From positions 8,981,553 through 9,045,552 of the forward strand of contig NC_051093.1 of assembly GCF_901709675.1 (NCBI RefSeq): a stretch of 64,000 bases of DNA, in the 5' to 3' direction. Shown piece by piece: positions 55,263 through 64,000 of this stretch. The translations under genes were made by a program, and so were the position numbers. Below the pieces are notes generated by a model, which did not search any database, was not told the DNA's origin, and was given only the letters and a program-made list of their open reading frames with translations. The DNA is from Syngnathus acus. Taxonomy: Eukaryota; Chordata; Actinopteri; Syngnathiformes; Syngnathidae. Each line of letters opens with the position of its first letter. Position 1 is the first letter of the stretch.

Positions 55263-58200
55263 ATGGCAGGAGCTGACGATTTCATGAAATATCGTTCACC
55301 ACTGGTTTCAAGATATGCAAGCAAGGAAATGGCTTACAACTTCAGTGATAGGAAGAAGTTCACAACGTGGAGAAAGCTGTGGATCTACTTGGCTAAGGCT
55401 GAAAAGGTTTGGCATTTGGTCGTTGTGCAATGACAATTTACCTTTGCTATAAATGCATCTTCTATTTACTAATGTATCGACCTTCACGAAGGGAGATCAA
55501 GTTCCTTGCTCTAAAAATAGCCCCCACCGCTAACACACTCCATGCAGTGTCTCTTTTACATTGGATATGTGCATGTCTGTATTCCTTTAAAAAAACAAAA
55601 AAGTATTTTCTTGGCCTATACCAGTACGGACACTGCCATATAATTTAATTGATGTTTCACAATAAATCAATCTCACATGATGTTAAAATACATGTGACAC
55701 ACTCGCACGTATTAACCGATTGCTATTCAAACTTGAGTTAAAGTCCCAATGATCGCCATACACACATCTGGGTGTGGTCAAATTTGTCCGCTGCATCCCT
55801 GTGTGATTTGGATCCATCGTCTGGGGGAGAGGGGAGCAGCAGCGGAGCCCCATTTCAACCCCTTACACTTGAGTTCCAAGCAGGGAAGAAATGGGTACCA
55901 TTTTTATAGTCTCCGGTATGACCCGGCCGGGGGTTCAACCCACGACCTCCCAATCTCAGGGCGGACACAAGGCCACTGAGCTGGTAGCTGTAACCATCCA
56001 ATTATTCATTGTCTAGTCTGCCTGTAATATAATAGTTGAGCCAACTGTTGTTGAAATGATTTCATTCTTGAGTGCACGTTTGCCGCATTAAAAGTACTGT
56101 CAAAGCGATTGTAAGCAACTTTAAAATTGAATTGAACGTGATGTTAAGTGGTGGCAGCCCCAAGCTCACATGCATCTCCTCACATGACTCTTCTACTCTC
56201 AGTCCATATTTGCACTTTCAGACATTCTTCTTGAGTCAACATAGCTTGGGCTGGCCTCTGTGTGGTTTGTGTGTAAAAATGTGTCGGTAACAGGAGACTG
56301 CTCCACTAATGGGGCCTCAGCAGAGCTCAACTTTGTTGACCTATTTGAGATTAATGTCGTTTGCGCGCTCTGTGGGGACCCGGAAACATACTGACCTTTA
56401 ACAAGCCAGGCCTCGGAAGTAGTCAATTATTTTAAGGTCGGTGCCGAGTTGCCCAGTTACTAATCTATTATATCGTCCTGTCACATGACTGCTGTAATTT
56501 AACCCCAAAAAAAAAGACAGAGCTGATAATCAAATCAATAGCAGAGACCTTCTTTCCCCATTTTAACAACCCTGTAATTGGAACCACATTGCCTGCATGC
56601 ACATAAAATTGAGATTGGCATTCAAAGCCATTTCCTTGATCAGGGATCTGGAATCTAAAAGTCAAATTCATGTTCACATGCAGAACTCCATCCTGCTGAT
56701 CTCATCTTTACTTCTATCACCTCCAGGCTTTGGGTCTGCCCATCACGGACGAGCAGATTGTGGAGATGGAGAGCCACGCGGAGGACATCGACTTCGTCAT
56801 GGCGGCCGAGGAGGAGCGTAAACTCAGGCATGATGTGATGGCTCACGTGCACACCTTTGCTCACTGCTGCCCTGCCGCGGCGCCCATCATCCACCTGGGA
56901 GCCACCTCATGCTACGTTGGAGACAACACCGTAATGAGAACAAAAATTGCATGCGTATTCCGGGTATCTGGACTTAAGTGTAAACGTGAGCTCTAGCCTG
57001 ATTTTTTTTTTTTTTTTTTTTTTGCTCTTCCTCCTCAGGATCTAATTATGCTGCGCGATGGCTTCGACATTCTCTTACCTAAGGTGAGGCTCAGCTGTTT
57101 TGCCGCAAGTGTGCACATCCATCCATCTAATTAAATCAGCACAATTAGTCATTTGGAAATGATGACTCTCAAATTCACGTGTGTTCTTTTTGTTTTGACA
57201 GTTGGCAAGAGTCATTGACAGACTGTCGAACTTTGCAGAGAAGTACTCGGACCTCCCCACACTTGGCTTCACACACTACCAGTAAGTCCGTTTTTTTTTT
57301 CTTTTTCACTGCATGTAGTTTTCTCGTCCAAATCTTTGGTGCCCGCAGGCCGGCCCAGTTGACCACAGTCGGAAAGCGGGCGTGCCTGTGGCTGCAGGAC
57401 TTGACCATGGACATGCGAAACCTGCAGCGAGCCCGCGATGACCTGCGTTTCCGTGGGGTCAAAGGTACCACTGGCACCCAGGCCAGTTTCCTGCAACTCT
57501 TTCAGGGAGACCACGACAAGGTAAAAGAATTCTTTGTAAATTCCCGACACATTCGTATTAAAGACATCTGGTCATGTGAGTAATTCATCATCCATTAGGT
57601 GGAAGAGCTTGACAGGTTGGTGACAGAGATGGCTGGTTTCAAAAGGTAAATTGGGGATACATATTTGTGCTCCTAGATTGTCTGCCCTCTAGAGGCAAGA
57701 GAGTGAAGTGCACCCGAGTGTCTGAATATTTTGGTATATAGTTGGATGTGAATGGCAAAATACTTGCTACACACCTGCATGTGCACTTCCAACACACTGA
57801 TAGTAATAATTATGACTATAGTAACATAACACAACACAGAAGAAGCAAGCATTTGTGGAGTTGACATGTTGAAGCAGTGAAACATTTTTCACTTGTACTA
57901 CACAGCGCCTACCTAGTGACTGGACAGACATATAGCCGTAAAGTGGACATCGACTCTCTATCCAGCCTTGCCAGTTTAGGAGCTACTGTTCATAAGGTAA
58001 TGTACACTCTTAGGGAAATGCCTCCCTCTAGTGGTGAAGATGCGCAATGTGAGATGTGCTATACTTTTCCACAGATTTGTACTGACATCCGCCTACTAGC
58101 CAATCTGAAGGAGATTGAGGAGCCTTTTGAGAAAGAACAGATTGGTACAGCCACTCACTCATATGTTTCATGTATCTGGACAAAAAGTCAAGATTTATTT

Positions 58201-59142
58201 GCAACAGATTCCAATATTATCACCTCTACACTATGACGGCGGCATCCCTTTTCTCTGGCATCCCTGTGCAGGTTCTAGCGCCATGCCGTACAAGAGGAAC
58301 CCCATGCGTGCTGAGCGTTGCTGTAGCCTTGCCCGTCATTTGTTGGCGCTGATGGCTGACCCACTGCAGACGGCCGCAGTGCAGTGGCTGGAGCGCACGC
58401 TGGACGATAGTGCCAACAGGTCAGCCATCTTGAATTATTGAGAATGGGAAACGTGTTACTGTCGCTGACTGATGACGTAATAAACACGCTCCTAAATTCC
58501 TTCAATTCATGCAGCCGACTTTCTCTTTCTCCTATAGGAGGATCTCCCTGCCGGAGTCTTTCCTGACTGCTGACATCATCCTCAGCACTCTGCAGAACAT
58601 CACAGAGGGTCTGGTGGTCTACCCCAAAGTCATCGAAAGACACATCCGCCACGAGCTGCCCTTCATGGCCACCGAAAACATCATCATGGCCATGGTGAAG
58701 GCCGGAGGCAACCGACAGGTACGAGCCGAGACTCATCAGCGACGCCTCAAATCGTGCGTCGATCGGCATCGTAGTTACGGAGAAGAATTGTTCTTACCGC
58801 CGTCTCAGGACTGCCATGAGAAGATCCGCGTTCTGTCTCAAGAGGCGGCAGCTGTGGTCAAACAGGAGGGCGGGGATAATGACCTGCTGTCTCGAGTGCA
58901 GGCTGACCCTTACTTTGCTCCCATTTTGGGACAACTTGATTCCATACTGGACCCCAAGACCTTTATTGGGCGTGCCCCCCAACAGGTAAACCAGAACTTT
59001 CATGATGTGATACGGCATGTAAATGACTTCTTTTATTTGCGTTGTACTCCTCCAGGTGTCCAGATTCCTGTCTGAAGAAGTGCGCCCTCTACTGGAACCT
59101 TACAACTCCAAAATGGATGTCAAGATTGAACTTGAGCTCTAA
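55263..59142 (+). CDS. adsl: adenylosuccinate lyase
   Basis: Purine enzyme that cleaves SAICAR to AICAR and adenylosuccinate to AMP, releasing fumarate; a cytosolic homotetramer. Exons: 55263-55406, 56727-56930, 57039-57083, 57202-57281, 57349-57520, 57599-57645, 57906-57996, 58075-58144, 58272-58419, 58538-58718, 58809-58985, 59056-59142 (TAA); all phases agree, 481 aa (human 484). Start [20 protein letters not shown] aligns with human exon 1. Family motifs: [49 protein letters not shown] (about 200), the fumarase/lyase loop [18 protein letters not shown] with the catalytic Ser (about 284-301), and [16 protein letters not shown]. No key residue is missing. Intron 1 is 1.3 kb; the others are short. 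The poly(A) signal AATAAA is at 59267-59272. Confidence 0.98.
55745..55990. repeat. adsl: dispersed fish repeat (tRNA-like GGTTCAACCC block) in adsl intron 1
   Basis: The block TGACCCGGCCGGGGGTTCAA, followed by CCACGACCTCCCAATCTCAGG and GCCACTGAGCTGGTAG, matches my memory of a repeat common in teleost genomes. It contains a GGTTCAACCC sequence resembling a Pol III B box. The boundaries and exact family are uncertain. Confidence 0.5.
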
Positions 59143-62047
59143 CACGTCAAGCACATTTGATATCTTGCTGAAGACAACGTGGTAACTTGAAGAAAGATCA
59201 TGGTTAATTTCTCTGCAATGGTTTTCAATTTCAACCTGCTGGATGACTTTTTAAAGTTAAAATGCCAATAAAGTAAACAAACGAGTAATGTGCCTCCTTG
59301 TCGTGTGTCAGATTTATGAAACAAAGCCAAAATATTTTGATGCCTTTTTGCTTTCAAAAGATGCCGAGTTATTATTTATTTGCTTTTTACATATTTTATA
59401 GTTTAAGTCCTGGGTGGGAGTGAGAAAAAAAAACCCAAATGATTTCCTCCAAAACTAGTATTTGGACATTTCAACCAACTAAGACACTCGACAAAGGTTG
59501 AAGGGAATGTGTTGTCATGGATACCATGTGCCTGTGAAGAGTGCCTCAGCTGCACTTCACCTGCAAATGTCATTATTGGATGTTCAAGTGTGACCTCACA
59601 GTTCCGAATGCCATCGTCCATGTCGCTCACTATTTATTGGTCTCCAAATTGCTCACATGTTGCTCACATGTTGAAATTCTATGCGTGTCATGAGAGTTTT
59701 TCCATTCCTAATGAAGTCATTTTGTTTCTCTCCCCATTAGGTTCCACTCTTGATCCAGTAAACCGAGGGAGGAGTATCTGATAACATCAGGTTAGCATTT
59801 CCTATTTTTTTCTATATATATTTTTGACTTTGAATATACATAGAGTACATGTATGTTAAAAACGTCTGAATGAAATGGATAGAGCAGTAATGCACGTGGT
59901 GCACATGGTGGCACTATTTAACTATTAGTCGCAAGTGGTTTTCTCCTATTAACCCTTGAAATGTAATACATTTCAATTAATCTATATAAATAGCATAATA
60001 TATCTGCACTAGTATTAGAAGCAGTAAGAAAAAAAGTAACTGAGCCATTTTATACTCCAAACAAAGCCCTTTAATTCTTCTGATATATTTTCTGGAATAT
60101 GAAATAATGCCATGATTAGTGCATGGTCAAAGAATAGCAGGAAATGTCTGCCCTTGGTCTTCCTCCCCCTCCATCTGTCAGCTGGCTAGACAATAGATGA
60201 AGGGGAACAGCAGAGGAAAAATGTTTCCTTCTAACGTAATGAGAACGACTACCTACATTATCTACATCATACAAATACAGGCCCGATTGGTAATTGATTT
60301 TCCCAGAGGTTTTCTTCAAATAATACAACAATAAGATACTGTAGATAAATTCTATACTTACCGACCAGTAGGGGCGCTGCGGAGTACTTCCACTGAAGAC
60401 CATATTTAGTAGGGGAGAAAAGCGAGGTCCCACAGCTATAACTTAATCAAGCTCTCTGTTTATATTGACACTGCAACCAAATGATATTTGTATACTTCTT
60501 TTATTGTTGCATTTTTTAAAATTCACTCGGGGCTTCCACAGAGGCCCAACTTAAAAAGAGAATACTTGGCCCCCAGTGTACGTAGTACTCTTTCCTGACA
60601 GCATTCTTTCACATACTCCGTGCTGTGTGATAACTCGGGGGGGGGGGCACAGCCTTGAATTCTCTGGGAATTTCTCAAGAGCCTTCTATTGCCCGTATTC
60701 TGCCTACTAGCTTGTTCACCGCATCAGATTTAACTTTTCATACAGTCCTATTATTCAAAAGCAACCAGATTTGTTTCAAGATGTTTCCATCTTGGTGAGA
60801 GGCTGTTAAAATGACAAAATGTTCTTAAATTACTCAGGAATTCAGAGGGAGTCCGCTGTTGCTCAAACACCCCCCCAACCCTGCTGTTTTCATTATTAAG
60901 AATAAAAGGCCTCCGATAAAGTAAAGAAAACTCATAAAATCCTCTTGGAGGCCCTTGATGTATGTAAATGTCAGCAAAAGGTCTGGCTCCTTCATTGTAA
61001 TGGCGGAGAACATGTTTTATGTGACGCCCGCCTTGTTGCTTTTGACTTGGATTCAGAAAGGAGCTCCTTCTATGCTCCTCTAATCTCTCCTCGCACCTGC
61101 TCGGGCTCAGAAACGTAAGCAACGTTCCTATCAAGCCATGGAGAACTTGCTTCCATGTCCACTTTTTCAGACCAATCCGTTACGCTGCTACCTGTCATGT
61201 CTTATCATCACACCGCCAAATCCTGCACATTCCACCTGGAAATCTGCAAGAAAGCTGCCTCTGCCAAATTTTGGAGGCTTAGAGAGGATGACGAGGTCAG
61301 AGTTTGGGAGCAATGGCGGAGGAGGGGGGGCCCACTTACAGAATAGAGACTGGATTGTCCACAAGTGAAGGCATTAGTTTGGAAAGGCAGATAGAGAGGC
61401 CTATAGAAGCAGCTGACATATGAAGCAAGGCCGGCCGGAGTGATGATGGACTGAGCAAGAGCAGGATGAAGAGTGGGCACCGGCAGCCGTGATGTCACCC
61501 GACGGCGGCGGTGGCGGCGGCCTTGAGAAAGATGCCCTTTTGCTGAAAAATGCCAAGCGCACCACATTCCAGCTCGCCACACAAAGGCCCACCCTCGTCT
61601 GGAGCGCTCAGGCTCAATCAGACAAGGGATAATTATATAATTAGGCGCAGACAGGGACCCTCAGATATTATGTTATGTTATCAGACAATGAAACGAGTCT
61701 GGCCTTTTTGAGGCAGGCGCACACGTGTGGGGCTCCCTCTGTGGCTTACAGATGACTAACGGCTATAAATTGACCTTTTAGCCTTTGGTGATAAAAGCTT
61801 GTATTGTTGTAGCGTGCGTGTGTGCATGAGAAGGTGGGGGCTTTTGGTACTCCGATGACCAGGCAGTAAGAAATAAATGGGCTCTCTCGCAAAGGTTCCT
61901 TTATGTAATGTAAGAAAATGGAGGACTCGGGGCAGAACACCTGGAAAGGAAATGCCGGACTGAAAATGGATGGATTGATATTGTGATGACGTCGTCGAGT
62001 CTCTTATGAAGTCGTGCTGATTATTTTCACAATTTTATGGGCATATA
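59143..62047. other. adsl 3' UTR and downstream intergenic DNA
   Basis: adsl ends with AATAAA at 59267-59272. Beyond it I see no gene. Several GC-balanced, complex stretches (about 60120-60260 and 60930-61130) look unlike the surrounding A/T-rich repeats and may be conserved noncoding DNA, which cannot be judged without alignment. Confidence 0.45.
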
Positions 62048-62452
62048 CACTACCATGCAAAAGTTTTGGGTCACTTAGAAATGTCATTAAAATAAAATCT
62101 CTATTTTTCAATGAGGATTTATTATTAAAATAATTAAAAAAAAATTACATTTCAAAATAAAATGTTTCAAATTATTTAAAAAATCCTATTTTTCAATGTG
62201 CATAACATAAACTAATCAGCCATACATTCCATACCTATTTTAGCTGCAAACGTCTGCTTTTGAAAGCAATATCTACATAGGCGCATAAAGGCCCATTTCA
62301 AGCAACCGTCCCTCCACTGGTCCATTGTGTTTGCTAATTGTGTTTGAAGGCTAATGGATGATTAGAAGGAAAAAAACCCCTTGTGCAATTATGTGAGTTT
62401 TCATGGAAAACACTACATTGTCTGGGTGACCCCAAACCTTTGAACAATAGTG
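62048..62452. mobile_element. Tc1/mariner-like MITE, 405 bp, TA-flanked
   Basis: The ends are CACTACCATGCAAAAGTTTT and the reverse-complement partner CACTATTGTTCAAAGGTTTG, both continuing into GGGTCAC. This gives imperfect inverted repeats of about 27 bp. TA dinucleotides flank both ends (62046-62047 and 62453-62454). The interior is A/T-rich with no transposase ORF. Confidence 0.75.
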
Positions 62453-62454
62453 TA

Positions 62455-64000
62455 GGTAGGATGACCAAACAGTCTGAGCAGGCAGGATTGAAGTTCCCAC
62501 ACGAGAATGGAGAGCCAGTGACCCTCCCGCATTGGCCAGCACCCAACTTGCATCGTGCCCTCGGCTTTGGGTGTGTGTCCATCGCAGAATAGACCATTGT
62601 TGATCACGTAAAAAAGGAGAGCCAGGGCTAGAGGAGGTGGTGAGAGACTGGAGCTGAGCCCCTGGACAATAAAGTCTGCTTTCGCCTCTCACTACAAAGT
62701 CATCATCTCTCCAACTATTTTTTTTTGTTTGTTTATTCTTCTTGTTGCAGCCTGCAGGCGATCTCTTATCCAAATACAAAACAAAGAGTCTCGTTGCAGA
62801 TTAGCCACAAATCTCCAGCTACCAAATTATATTTGGATATTAGATGTGCTTTGAGATGGTGAGAAATGTCTGCCCAAATAAGAATAGCTGCCACTACCAA
62901 TGATTGCCGTTTATAATCATGCTGTTTTTAGAGACTGGTGACATGTTCTCAAGTGGAGCTGCCCCTCCCCTCCGCTCGACTCGACCCCCCTAGAGGTTTG
63001 GATTGCTTGGAGCCTTTTCAGAAAGAGCAAATAGTTGGCCCAGCTGAGCTTTACTAGCATGGAACATCATTGAAAATAAACTAAAGCTGCTTTTTGAAGT
63101 CATGCCATCTTTTTAAATGGGTGCCAAATGCTATTATCTTTCTCTGGAAATGTTCAGAAAGCAAATGAATCCCAAAATGGATGCTGCCAAAGATTTGATA
63201 AGATACCTCTGCCTCACGGACTTTGTTTGGAAAGTTGCGTCCTACTTGCTCAGACAGTGATGTCATCGTTTCAGTCAAAATGGAACGATTCCTCTCTACC
63301 TGATCCACGGGCCACTTGACGTCAAAGAAGTCCCCTTCCCTCCCCCAAGCTGTCCTGCATTTCCATATTTCATTGGTATTTCCGCATGTCTCCCACAGAC
63401 GCAAAATAAAGGCCATCAGAGTAACGGTTATAATGTGGAACAATAATAACTGGGGGGAACTGAACGAGAGGCTGGAGAGGCTTGTTGACCTTTCCGAGCT
63501 AAACTGGTCCCGGCTTGTGTCTGTGCACTGCTGAGCCCATTGTCTTCTCAGACCTTATCATTGTGTTGCAGTTTCCTCTCCCCGCTGGGTGTGCGTGTTG
63601 CGAGGGCTTGAAGTGTCCTGTCCTCCTGCTCGACGTTATGAAGATGAATTGAAACCCAATTGCGAGATACCAAGCTTCATGAAGTACGGCTCATTTCGGA
63701 CAGGTGCGATTCTCGGTTTACGGGAAATTTTTCATTTCTTTTTATAGGCACATCTGCTCCGGTCTCCTATAACCGGCGTAGGCGAAAGGCGTCCTGTGAT
63801 GTCACCGTCAGCTTTTGTTCTTCCCAGACAATACGCCCACACCGCTGGGATTCCCCTGCCCCGGCAACAGGGGGAGCTCTTGTGTTCCGATGGTATGCGC
63901 ACCGTGACTCATCGCCTCCTTTTCTCCCACGCATCACACGCACATTGAAAGTGTCTTCCTGTCTACCCAAGCGACACACAGATACAATGCATCAGTAAAG
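62455..64000. other. intergenic DNA at the right edge
   Basis: No gene is supported. Open stretches on both strands (minus 63081-63443, plus 63660-63998) lack recognisable domains and splice support. The sequence is relatively complex and not obviously repetitive. Confidence 0.45.

Noticed and set aside
63081-63443. 120-aa minus-strand ORF at the right edge
   Set aside because: No family resemblance or splice context; ORFs overlap it on the other strand.

Overview
This window is nuclear DNA of a ray-finned fish, most likely a percomorph teleost. Genes are split by compact GT-AG introns, and the intergenic DNA carries many CA/GT, CT and (AAAT)n microsatellites. It also holds fish-type non-autonomous hAT and Tc1/mariner-like elements. 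All gene models come from reading splice sites and reading frame by eye and from remembered vertebrate family sequences; no database search was run.

Layout. (1) 503-13878, plus: the 3' part of caskin1 (SH3 domain, two SAM domains, long proline-rich tail); its ankyrin exons lie left of the window. (2) 17667-21804, minus: complete traf7 coding region (RING, TRAF zinc finger, coiled coil, WD40 repeats), tail-to-tail with caskin1 as in human 16p13.3. (3) 26.2-31.1 kb, plus: gng13, with one 5' UTR exon and two coding exons. (4) 37595-40972, plus: rad23a (UBL, UBA1, XPC-binding, UBA2). (5) 43824-45737, plus: an apolipoprotein L family gene with an unusual proline- and tyrosine-containing N-terminal extension. 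(6) 46.0-48.8 kb, plus: atf4 (bZIP), with both classical upstream ORFs recognisable in its leader. (7) 51334-53902, minus: a GIMAP/AIG1-like gene with two GTPase domains joined by a charged helix. (8) 55263-59142, plus: adsl (adenylosuccinate lyase), complete. The remaining 59.2-64 kb has no gene I can support, but contains a 405-bp Tc1/mariner-like MITE.

How the genes relate. They are separate single-gene transcription units, not an operon. caskin1 and gng13 are neuronal or sensory signalling genes, and traf7 is a ubiquitin ligase/MAPK scaffold. rad23a links the proteasome with nucleotide excision repair, atf4 is the translationally controlled stress regulator, and adsl is a purine biosynthesis enzyme. 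Two families with immune associations elsewhere (APOL and GIMAP) flank atf4.

The most interesting items are the intron-split atf4 uORF2 that overlaps the main ORF by 83 nt, the tandem-GTPase GIMAP-like gene and a small membrane-protein ORF in its 3' region, the adaptor-like APOL N-terminus, an 82-codon symmetric exon in caskin1, a possible 12-nt microexon in rad23a, and an unassigned miRNA-like hairpin near 35 kb.
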